The notes under the pieces were generated by a model, which did no database searches, had not been told where the DNA came from, and worked only from the letters and a program-made list of their open reading frames with translations. This document shows, piece after piece, positions 27,020 through 34,388 of a stretch of DNA of 35,924 nt. The position numbers and the translations under genes were made by a program. The first letter of the stretch is position 1. Each line of letters starts with the position of its first letter. Origin of the DNA: Desulfamplus sp. (GTDB lineage Bacteria > Desulfobacterota > Desulfobacteria > Desulfobacterales > Desulfobacteraceae); assembly GCA_015231705.1 (NCBI GenBank), contig JADGBC010000017.1:1-35924 (forward strand), read 5' to 3'.

Positions 27020-28621
27020 ATGCAAACCCTTAACACCGATTCACTCACTATCAAAGAGATTAAGAAGCGCCGCACCTTTGCCATCATAAGCCACCCTGAT
27101 GCCGGTAAAACCACCCTCACTGAAAAACTTCTGCTGTTTGGCGGAGCCATTCAGCAGGCAGGTGCTGTAAAATCCCGCAAAACAGAACGCAAAGCCACCA
27201 GCGACTTTCTTTCAATTGAGCAGGAAAGAGGAATCAGCGTCTCGTCATCTGTCATGAAGTTCAACTACAGAGACTACGAGATCAATCTTCTTGACACTCC
27301 AGGCCATAAGGATTTTTCCGAAGATACCTACAGAGTTTTGACAGCCGTTGATTGTGCAGTAATGATAATTGACAGTGCCAAAGGAGTGGAGCCTCAGACC
27401 CGAAAGCTCATGGAGGTGTGCCGGATGCGCAACACCCCGATAATCACATTTATTAACAAGTTAGACAGAGAGGGTCTGGAACCTCTTGAGCTGTTTGCCG
27501 ATATAGAGGAGAAACTCCAGATTGAGTGCACACCCATAACATGGCCAATAGGTATGGGAAAAAGGTTTCAGGGCGTCTATCATATTAATAACAAAGAGAT
27601 TGGATTCTTTTCTGCCGGCTACACCCCAAAAGATGGAGATGGCCTGATCATCAAAGATTTAGCTGATGAAAAGTTAGATAAAAAACTTGGCAGCCAGGCA
27701 AAGGAGCTTCGTGACGACATTGAGCTTCTGCAGGGAGCATCAGACCCGTTTGACGTGGAGCAATATCTGAAAGGCTCACAGACTCCGGTCTTTTTTGGCA
27801 GTGCCATAAATAACTTTGGAGTAAGAGAGATGCTGGACTCTTTTGTTGAGATTGCCCCACCGCCTGGTATCCGGAAAAGTTCCACGCGGGACGTTGATCC
27901 AAGAGAAAAGGAGTTTTCAGGATTTACCTTTAAAATTCAGGCTAACATGGATCCGGCTCACAGGGACAGAATCGCTTTTTTCAGGATATGTTCAGGCAAA
28001 TTCACCCGTGGAATGAAGGTCAGGCACCATCGAATCGGCAAGGATGTAATTATCTCAAATGCCACAATCTTCATGGCACAGGAGAGAAGTAACATTGATG
28101 AGGCATATCCTGGAGATATAATTGGTATTCACAACCACGGAACAATCAAGATCGGAGATACCTTTACAGAAAAAGAGCCTCTTAAATTTTTAGGAATCCC
28201 AAGTTTTGCACCTGAACATTTCAGACGTGTGGTTCTTAAAAATCCGCTAAAAACCAAGGCATTGCAAAAGGGTCTTTTTCAGCTTGCGGAAGAGGGAACA
28301 ATCCAGGTTTTCCGTCCAAGGATCAACAATGACTACATTCTTGGTGCTGTAGGCGTTCTTCAGTTTGATGTTACAATGTCGCGCCTTAAGTCGGAATACA
28401 GCGTGGATGCGGGATACGAACCCATTGATTATTCGGTTGCCAGATGGGTTACATGTGACAATGAAGAGTACCTTAAAGATTTTATCAGAAAAAACTCAGG
28501 CTCAATCGCAATTGACTCCGAAGGGTGGACAGCTTTTTTGACAACAAGCGAGTATCAGCTTGGTTTTGCTGTGGAGGCATGGCCGGATATAGTATTTCAT
28601 AAAACAAGAGAATATAATTAA
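27020..28621 (+). CDS. prfC: Peptide chain release factor 3
   Basis: This translational GTPase recycles RF1 and RF2 from the ribosome after peptide release. G1 is [15 protein letters not shown] (about residues 24-38), the switch region has [12 protein letters not shown]3 is [14 protein letters not shown] and G4 is NKLDREG. The later domains include [31 protein letters not shown] and the C-terminal [17 protein letters not shown]. The 533 residues match E. coli RF3 (529). The ATG at 27020 has no good ribosome binding site, but the N-terminus aligns well with the family. It lies between ettA and serC, all plus strand, with 116 and 60 bases on either side. Confidence 0.95.
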   Translation: MQTLNTDSLTIKEIKKRRTFAIISHPDAGKTTLTEKLLLFGGAIQQAGAVKSRKTERKATSDFLSIEQERGISVSSSVMKFNYRDYEINLLDTPGHKDFSEDTYRVLTAVDCAVMIIDSAKGVEPQTRKLMEVCRMRNTPIITFINKLDREGLEPLELFADIEEKLQIECTPITWPIGMGKRFQGVYHINNKEIGFFSAGYTPKDGDGLIIKDLADEKLDKKLGSQAKELRDDIELLQGASDPFDVEQYLKGSQTPVFFGSAINNFGVREMLDSFVEIAPPPGIRKSSTRDVDPREKEFSGFTFKIQANMDPAHRDRIAFFRICSGKFTRGMKVRHHRIGKDVIISNATIFMAQERSNIDEAYPGDIIGIHNHGTIKIGDTFTEKEPLKFLGIPSFAPEHFRRVVLKNPLKTKALQKGLFQLAEEGTIQVFRPRINNDYILGAVGVLQFDVTMSRLKSEYSVDAGYEPIDYSVARWVTCDNEEYLKDFIRKNSGSIAIDSEGWTAFLTTSEYQLGFAVEAWPDIVFHKTREYN

Positions 28622-28681
28622 GTATTTTACACTGAACAAATCTAAAACAGTTCCACAATATAAATTTAAGGAGAGACTAAA

Positions 28682-29788
28682 ATGAGTGAAACCCGGATTT
28701 TTAACTTTAATGCAGGGCCATCAGCTCTGCCCCTGACCGTTCTAAAAGAGATACAGGCTTCGTTTCTTGATTTCAAGGGGTCAGGCATGTCTGTCACCGA
28801 AATCAGCCACCGTTCAGGAGTGTTTGATGAAGTGATTAACGATACTGTAGCAAGAACCAGACGTCTTCTCAATATTGATGAGAAATATCATGTGCTCTTT
28901 CTTCAAGGAGGTGCAAGCCTTCAGTTTGCCATGATTCCAATGAATTTTCTGGGAGAGGGGGCAACTGCAGACTATGTTAACACAGGGACATGGTCAACAA
29001 AGGCGATCAAAGAGGCAAAACTTCTTGAGAAAAAAATAAGTGTAGTTGCCTCATCAGAGGATAAAAATTTTTCCTATATACCTAAAAACATTGAGTTTAA
29101 TAAAGATGCCAAGTATGTCCATATAACATCAAACAACACCATAAAAGGGACACAGTGGCACTCATTTCCAGACACAAACGGCGTACCGATAGTCTCTGAT
29201 ATGTCATCAGATATATTCAGCAGACCACTTGAAATGGAAAAATTTGGAATGATATATGCCGGTGCCCAGAAAAATATTGGCCCTGCCGGAGTATGTATGG
29301 TGATTCTGCACGATGATATGCTCAAACTTTCAGAAGAGCTTCTGCAGGGTGAAAATAAAACTTTGCCCAATATGCTTCGTTATAACACCTATTCATCTCA
29401 GAACTCCATGTACAACACACCAAACTGCTTTGGTATTTATGTGACCCAACTTGTATTGAAATGGATAGAAGAGGAGATCGGCGGACTTACAAAGATGGAA
29501 GCCCGTAATAAGGAAAAAGGGCAGATGCTCTATGATTTTATTGACGGCAGTAACTTTTATCGTGCCACTGCTGAAAAAGATAGCCGTTCTTTGATGAATG
29601 TAACTTTTCGCCTTCCGACTGAGGATCTGGAAAAAGAATTTATTGGACAGGCAACAAAAAACAGGTTAGGCGGGCTTAAAGGCCATCGCTCAGTGGGAGG
29701 ATGCAGAGCATCAATATATAACGCCACCACAATGGAAGCTATAGAGGCGTTGATTAAATTTATGAAATCTTTTGCATCTGGAAAATAA
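28682..29788 (+). CDS. serC: Phosphoserine aminotransferase
   Basis: This PLP enzyme transfers an amino group from glutamate to 3-phosphohydroxypyruvate to give phosphoserine; it may also serve pyridoxine synthesis. The N-terminus FNFNAGPSALPLTVLKEIQ and the motifs EISHRSGVFDEVI, FLQGGASLQFAMIPMNFL and VPIVSDMSSDIFSRP are those of SerC. The PLP-binding lysine lies in YAGAQKNIGPAG (K197). At 368 residues it has the usual length. A strong AAGGAG ribosome binding site stands before the ATG. serA follows 115 bases on in the same direction, giving two consecutive steps of the phosphorylated serine pathway in reverse gene order. Confidence 0.96.
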   Translation: MSETRIFNFNAGPSALPLTVLKEIQASFLDFKGSGMSVTEISHRSGVFDEVINDTVARTRRLLNIDEKYHVLFLQGGASLQFAMIPMNFLGEGATADYVNTGTWSTKAIKEAKLLEKKISVVASSEDKNFSYIPKNIEFNKDAKYVHITSNNTIKGTQWHSFPDTNGVPIVSDMSSDIFSRPLEMEKFGMIYAGAQKNIGPAGVCMVILHDDMLKLSEELLQGENKTLPNMLRYNTYSSQNSMYNTPNCFGIYVTQLVLKWIEEEIGGLTKMEARNKEKGQMLYDFIDGSNFYRATAEKDSRSLMNVTFRLPTEDLEKEFIGQATKNRLGGLKGHRSVGGCRASIYNATTMEAIEALIKFMKSFASGK

Positions 29789-29903
29789 AAACAGTATCTG
29801 CAATTCAATGCCACCTCTACTGAAGACCGGAGCATTGGCACTTTCCTGAAGGCAGGGAGGCATTGAAGCAGATTTACGAAAAATGAAACAGGAGAAGTTT
29901 GTA

Positions 29904-31484
29904 ATGAAAGTCCTTGTAAGTGACAAAATGGGTGAAGCTGGTCTTGAGATATTCAGAAATGCAGAGGGCATTGAACTGGATGTAAAGACAGGGCTTAAAC
30001 CGGAAGAGCTAAAGGCCATCATAGGCAATTATCATGGTCTGGCAATCAGAAGTGCCACAAAGGTGACCAAAGAGATAATAGATGCTGCAACCAACCTCAA
30101 AGTGGTGGGAAGAGCAGGTATTGGTCTTGACAATGTGGATATTCCGGCAGCTACCCAGAAGGGGATAGCGGTTATGAACACACCAGGCGGAAATACCGTT
30201 ACCACCGCAGAACACGCCATAGCCATGATGATGTCCCTGACCCGTAATATTCCAAAAGGAACCGCCACTCTAAAACAGGGTTTGTGGGAAAAGAAAAGCC
30301 TTGAGGGCCGCGAGCTGTTCAATAAAGTTCTTGGAGTAATAGGTTTTGGCAACATAGGCTCCATTGTTGCAAGCCTTGCACAGGGTCTTAAGATGCAGGT
30401 TATCATCGCTGATCCCAACGTCACGCCAGAGCGTATTCAGAAAGCTGGATTTGAGAGCGTATCTCTTGAGGATCTTTACCGCCGTTCAGATTATATCACA
30501 ATCCATGTTCCCAAACTTGAAGCCACCACTAATCTTCTGAACAAAAAGACCTTTGCCATGATGAAAGATGGTGTGATGATAATCAACTGTGCAAGGGGGG
30601 GGATCATAAATGAGGAAGATCTTTATGAGGCTATTGTATCTAAAAAAGTTGCAGGAGCCGCACTTGATGTATTTGCAAAGGAGCCGCCCGGGGACAATCC
30701 TCTGCTTACACTTGATCAGGTAATTGCCACCCCTCATCTTGGTGCATCTACAGCAGAGGCCCAGACAAATGTTGCGGTTGCTGTTGCCAACCAGATCGTT
30801 GCCTATCTTACTCAAAATACCGTCATCAATGCCGTTAACGTTCCGTCAGTCACCGGCGAGCTCTTAAAGAAACTCCAGCCATATCTCTATCTTGCAGAAA
30901 GAATAGGAACTATGCACACATTCATGTCTGACGGTCCTATCAAAGAGATCAACATTGAATATGCAGGTAATTTCCTGGATCTTGATCTTAAACCAGTAAC
31001 TCTTGCCGCAGTCAGGGGCATCCTTACTCCGATTGCTAACTACGAGGTCAACTCAGTCAATGCAATGATCATGGCAAAGGATATGGGGATGAAAATCTCA
31101 GAGATCAACAGCCAGGAGAGTGACCACTACATCAATCTCATCAGAATGACCGTTGTTTATGAGAATAAAACCAACCTGATTGCCGGCACCATATTTGGCA
31201 AAGATGATGCAAGAATTATCAGGATCAACAAGTTCCGACTCGAAGTCATTCCAGAAGGCTACCTGTCACTGATCCACAATAAAGATGTTCCAGGGGCCAT
31301 AGGAAGTATTGGCACATGCCTTGGAAATCATAACATAAATATTGGAAGAATGATGGTGGGAAGAGAGGATGACGGAGATAGAAACATAATCTTTATCAGA
31401 ACCGACACACCAGTATCTGAAGAGGTTTCAGAAGAGTTAAGAAATCTTGATAAAGTGCACTCTATCATAAATTTTTCTCTGTAA
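29904..31484 (+). CDS. serA: D-3-phosphoglycerate dehydrogenase (type 1)
   Basis: It oxidises 3-phosphoglycerate to 3-phosphohydroxypyruvate with NAD+, the first step of serine synthesis. The start at 29904 is favoured over ATG 29883 because AGGAG (29890-29894) lies nine bases before it and the product begins MKVLVSDKMGEAGLEI. The NAD-binding site is VIGFGNIGSIVASLAQGL. Catalytic residues are visible in INCARGGIINEEDL (Arg), the Glu of VFAKEPP, and TPHLGAST (His). After about residue 310 come an allosteric-substrate-binding-like domain and a C-terminal ACT domain (GAIGSIGTCLGNHNINIGRM), making the 526-residue long form. Serine feedback is usual for the ACT form but not shown here. A 13-bp-stem hairpin follows. 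Confidence 0.96.
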   Translation: MKVLVSDKMGEAGLEIFRNAEGIELDVKTGLKPEELKAIIGNYHGLAIRSATKVTKEIIDAATNLKVVGRAGIGLDNVDIPAATQKGIAVMNTPGGNTVTTAEHAIAMMMSLTRNIPKGTATLKQGLWEKKSLEGRELFNKVLGVIGFGNIGSIVASLAQGLKMQVIIADPNVTPERIQKAGFESVSLEDLYRRSDYITIHVPKLEATTNLLNKKTFAMMKDGVMIINCARGGIINEEDLYEAIVSKKVAGAALDVFAKEPPGDNPLLTLDQVIATPHLGASTAEAQTNVAVAVANQIVAYLTQNTVINAVNVPSVTGELLKKLQPYLYLAERIGTMHTFMSDGPIKEINIEYAGNFLDLDLKPVTLAAVRGILTPIANYEVNSVNAMIMAKDMGMKISEINSQESDHYINLIRMTVVYENKTNLIAGTIFGKDDARIIRINKFRLEVIPEGYLSLIHNKDVPGAIGSIGTCLGNHNINIGRMMVGREDDGDRNIIFIRTDTPVSEEVSEELRNLDKVHSIINFSL

Positions 31485-31502
31485 GCACAACTTCGTAACA
31501 GC

Positions 31503-31543
31503 TATTTCAGGTTGCAATATTTTTTTCACAGCAACCTGAAATA
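31503..31543 (+). terminator. Hairpin terminator after serA
   Basis: TATTTCAGGTTGC (31503-31515) and GCAACCTGAAATA (31531-31543) pair perfectly over 13 bp with a 15-base T-rich loop. An imperfect outer arm (AACAG / CTGTT) extends the stem. It lies 18 bases past the serA stop and between converging genes. There is no T-run after the stem, so it could be rho-assisted or a bidirectional barrier. Confidence 0.7.
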
Positions 31544-31605
31544 ACCTGTTAATATGCCAAAACAGCCGATAAATTTTCATCGTAGAAGCCATGTATCATA
31601 AGGGT

Positions 31606-32055
31606 TCATATGCTGTTTGCCTCGTTAAACATTTGCATATAGAAATCTTTTGCTTTTTGGGTGTCAAAAGTAAGAAAAGTCCCGCCCTCCTCAAAATGGC
31701 GTTTAAAAACTTTTCCTATTGCATAGGTACTTGCAGCGGAAATACCAGACATACTTATTGCACCAAAAGCCATACCAGGACCAGGAATCATTTTTGCAAG
31801 GCTGGCTCCTAATCTGGGTGAAATAGAGACAGGCAGGGCTCCTCCGACAAGTGAAGCGATCAGATGTTTTACAATATCTTTGTTAAACGGTATATTATAT
31901 TCATCTGCCAGACATCTTAAAAGGTTAAATTGAATCCCGCTTACCCCCATAAAGTCAACAAATGGGAGAGGGATCAATCCAACGGCTGATGATGCATATA
32001 TATGTTTATTTATAATTTCATCTATCAAATCATCAGTTTTTTCATTTTTTCCCAT
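31606..32055 (-). CDS. DUF697 family protein
   Basis: This 149-residue protein is built on the DUF697 pattern: VGLIPLPFVDFMGVSGIQFNLL (residues about 25-46), then DEYNIPFNKDIVKHLIASLV and a Gly/Ala-rich hydrophobic stretch (PGPGMAFGAISMSGISAAS, about 90-110) that may insert in a membrane. DUF697 is often the C-terminal part of membrane-associated GTPases (YcjF-like); here it stands alone with no GTPase domain and no adjacent GTPase gene. Its role is unknown. AAGGA eight bases before the ATG is a good ribosome binding site, and dispersed repeat copy C ends directly upstream of it. It points away from the thioesterase stop, 174 bases on, and may be co-transcribed with it. Confidence 0.75.
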   Translation of the reverse strand: MGKNEKTDDLIDEIINKHIYASSAVGLIPLPFVDFMGVSGIQFNLLRCLADEYNIPFNKDIVKHLIASLVGGALPVSISPRLGASLAKMIPGPGMAFGAISMSGISAASTYAIGKVFKRHFEEGGTFLTFDTQKAKDFYMQMFNEANSI

Positions 32056-32066
32056 TAGTATATTCC

Positions 32067-32135
32067 TTTTATGTGAAAGTCTTTTAAAATAGCTGTGTTT
32101 ATGTGACTTTCATTTTTCGTTGTGGCCGAGAGCCA
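32067..32135 (-). repeat. Dispersed repeat copy C (with hairpin)
   Basis: Bases 32067-32127 match 3146-3206 at about 51 of 61 positions with no gap. The hairpin is TGGC-CGAGA-GCCA (32123-32135), a different sequence from TGCCC/GGGCA in copies A and B but still paired. The segment also carries TGAAAGTC (32073-32080) and GACTTTCA (32104-32111) as an inverted repeat. It lies between the thioesterase stop and the DUF697 ribosome binding site. Confidence 0.7.
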
Positions 32136-32229
32136 ATATCCCGCTCCGGCCGTGCCGGTTATCAGCTTATCCTGCCTTAAATAGGGTAGTTGTAGAATTG
32201 TAAATAAAATCGTAGTTATTGCGTTATAA

Positions 32230-32784
32230 TCACGAAGATTGAAGATTTTCTCCCACACCTAAATTTATGCAGGCAGTTGGATCCATTTTGCAGCTTGTCT
32301 CAAATTTCTTTAAAGCCATTCGAAGCTCTTTTCTCTTTAAAGCCTCTTTGTTTCTGCGTTTTTCCTCATCTGTCTCCAGAATCAGACCCGGAACCTCAAG
32401 TGGTCTGCCTGTTGTCTTATCTACGGCGACAAAGGTAAGATATGCAGAAGCCACACGCCTTACCGTTCCTTTTAGAAGATCTTCGGCATCCACCCTGACA
32501 CCAATCTCCATGGAAGTTCTGCCAGCCATATTAATTGATGCCTTTATGGTTATCATCTCGCCTATAAAGATCATGTTATGAAAATCTATCCTGTCAATTG
32601 AGGCAGTGACAGCAAGGTTTCCGGCATGTTTTATTGCTACCACACCTGCTGCATTATCAATTTCCTTCATGACAGAACCACCATGGACAATACCTCCAGG
32701 GTTGGCATCTGAAGGCTGCATAACTCTGGCAAGTGTTACCATGGTATCTTTAACGCATTTGGGTTGTAATTGTGCCTTATCCAT
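32230..32784 (-). CDS. Acyl-CoA thioesterase (hotdog fold, YciA/BACH type)
   Basis: It hydrolyses acyl-CoA to free fatty acid and CoA in the cytoplasm. The single hotdog domain (about residues 15-130) begins VTLARVMQPSDANPGGIVHG, with the family residues N28, G30, H34 and G35 of NPGGIVHGG, followed by MKEIDNAAGVVA and the strand-rich part (ITIKASINMAGRTSMEIGVR, AYLTFVAVD). A charged C-terminal extension (EEKRRNKEALKRKELRMALKK) follows and is typical of this acyl-CoA hydrolase subgroup. Length is 184. Substrate chain length is not predictable. The start at 32784 has only a distant GGAG; the in-frame Met at residue 15 is the alternative. Confidence 0.88.
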   Translation of the reverse strand: MDKAQLQPKCVKDTMVTLARVMQPSDANPGGIVHGGSVMKEIDNAAGVVAIKHAGNLAVTASIDRIDFHNMIFIGEMITIKASINMAGRTSMEIGVRVDAEDLLKGTVRRVASAYLTFVAVDKTTGRPLEVPGLILETDEEKRRNKEALKRKELRMALKKFETSCKMDPTACINLGVGENLQSS

Positions 32785-33143
32785 ATATTTATCTATTGCT
32801 CCACTATTATTTTGTTGGCAGAAAAAGAGGCAAATCTGAGTCTCTTTCTGCAGTTAGTTTTTATTGTATGGGTGCATTATTCTATGTTCATGCATTATTG
32901 TCAATGCTCATTAAACGATCGTGCCCATTGAGTGCGGTGGTCCCCAAAAATTGGACAATGTGGAAAAAATATATTTAAAACTTTGCTTCTTATTTTTCAC
33001 ACTTTAAAAAAGTTGGACAAATTTAAAATTCAATTTGAAATTTGTCCAACTTTCATGTAACATATAATATATCAATAGGTTATAACTGACCAACTTGAAA
33101 AAATGCCTTTTTGCTGAAAATTAAAAACAAACAGGATATTATT
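32785..33143. other. Intergenic region upstream of the DUF4143 ATPase
   Basis: This 359-base stretch between divergent genes has no gene. It holds an imperfect hairpin with arms 32818-32829 and 32842-32851 followed by T-rich DNA, a direct repeat of TGCATTATT (near 32873 and 32891), an isolated TTGGACAA near 32950, and the long inverted repeat and promoter listed at 33009-33068. G+C drops towards the ATPase gene. Confidence 0.55.
33009..33068 (+). promoter_or_regulatory. Perfect 16-bp inverted repeat overlapping a promoter
   Basis: AAAGTTGGACAAATTT (33009-33024) and AAATTTGTCCAACTTT (33038-33053) are exact inverted repeats with a 13-base centre. The second arm includes TTGTCC (33042-33047), which can serve as a -35 element 15 bases before a perfect TATAAT (33063-33068); the longer TAATAT option at 33065 gives 17. 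A single half-site TTGGACAA lies further upstream near 32950. The layout fits an operator that overlaps the -35 of the ATPase gene. It could also form a hairpin if transcribed from upstream. Confidence 0.6.
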
Positions 33144-34313
33144 ATGGATTACATACCAAGAACTCTTGAAACACACATAAAACTCATGGCTTCAAAATTT
33201 CCAGTGGTTACCTTAACCGGTCCAAGACAATCTGGAAAATCAACATTAGTCCGTAAAGCATTTCCAGAAAAACCTTACATATCATGTGAAGATTTGGATA
33301 TACGGCTTTTTGCAAGCCAAGACCCAAGGGGATTTCTTAAAACATATCCAAATGCTGTTATTGATGAAGCACAAAAAGCTCCTGAAATCTTTTCATATAT
33401 TCAAACAAAGGTAGATTTAGATGATGAGCAGGGACAATATATCCTGACAGGTTCACACGATTTTCTTCTTTTTGAAAAAATCACGCAATCCCTTGCAGGG
33501 CGAACAGCAGTGATGAAACTTCTTCCTTTTTCGCTGCAAGAGATTCAAGGCAGTGCTTTATTTAAGACTCCTGAAGAGTATATTTTTAACGGTTTTTATC
33601 CGCGTGTTTATAAAATGGGAATTGCTCCATCAGATTTTTATCCTTCTTATATCCAGACTTATATTGAAAGAGATGTGAGATTAATTAAAAATATATCCAA
33701 TCTTGGACAGTTCCAGCTCTTTTTAAAGATGTGTGCGGGAAGAATAGGACAGATAGTCAATTTTTCCTCTCTTGGAAATGAGTGCGGTATATCTGGGACA
33801 ACTGTAAAATCATGGATGGATATACTTGAGGCAAGCTATATTATTTTTCTTTTAAAACCTCATCATGCCAATTTTAACAAGCGTCTAATTAAGATGCCTA
33901 AGCTATATTTTTATGATACAGGACTTGCTGCATTTTTACTTGGAATTAATTCAGTTGAGCAGCTTCAGACTCATTATAATAAAGGAGGATTATTTGAATC
34001 TTTTATTATATCTAATTTTATTAAGACAATGTTTAATGCGGGTAGGGAAAACAGTTGTTATTTTTGGAGGGATAAAAACGGTAATGAAATTGACTGCCTT
34101 ATTGAAAATGGTGGAAAATTAATTCCTATAGAGATCAAATCAGGAAAAACTATAACTAATGACTATTTCAAAGGTATAGATTATTATTGCAATATTGCTG
34201 GAGAACAAGCCTCCCGCCCTTTTATTATATATGGCGGAGATAGAGAACAGATAAGAAGCAATGCAGATGTTATTACATGGAATAATTTAGATAGTATTCA
34301 AAGTACAGTTTGA
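33144..34313 (+). CDS. DUF4143 AAA ATPase
   Basis: The protein has an N-terminal AAA-type ATPase domain and a C-terminal DUF4143 domain. Walker A is TGPRQSGKSTLV (residues 25-36), Walker B is AVIDEAQKAPE, and the sensor region is QYILTGSHDFLL followed by SLAGRTAVMKLLPFSL. DUF4143 occupies about residues 200-370 and holds NEIDCLIENGG then IEIKSGKT, an arrangement like the PD-(D/E)xK nuclease motif. The ATG at 33144 (MDYIPRTLETH) has AGGA eight bases upstream and is preferred over 33111. At 389 residues it is normal for the family. These proteins are widespread singletons that spread by transfer, and their function is unknown. The gene is clearly more AT-rich than its neighbours. The strong inverted repeat upstream suggests its own control. 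Confidence 0.88.
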   Translation: MDYIPRTLETHIKLMASKFPVVTLTGPRQSGKSTLVRKAFPEKPYISCEDLDIRLFASQDPRGFLKTYPNAVIDEAQKAPEIFSYIQTKVDLDDEQGQYILTGSHDFLLFEKITQSLAGRTAVMKLLPFSLQEIQGSALFKTPEEYIFNGFYPRVYKMGIAPSDFYPSYIQTYIERDVRLIKNISNLGQFQLFLKMCAGRIGQIVNFSSLGNECGISGTTVKSWMDILEASYIIFLLKPHHANFNKRLIKMPKLYFYDTGLAAFLLGINSVEQLQTHYNKGGLFESFIISNFIKTMFNAGRENSCYFWRDKNGNEIDCLIENGGKLIPIEIKSGKTITNDYFKGIDYYCNIAGEQASRPFIIYGGDREQIRSNADVITWNNLDSIQSTV

Positions 34314-34388
34314 ACCATAATCACTTTGCAAGTGTTGATTTGGAATAAACCTTCATGGCCTTTATTTGACCACCACGAATTATGAAAA

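Noticed and set aside
32055-32258. 67-codon minus-strand frame between the thioesterase and DUF697 genes
   Set aside because: It overlaps the thioesterase end, covers dispersed repeat copy C and its translation looks like translated repeat, not protein.
32818-32851. Hairpin with T-rich tail upstream of the ATPase gene, terminator-like on the plus strand
   Set aside because: No plus-strand gene ends before it; the pairing has a two-base bulge. Kept only as a note in the intergenic entry.
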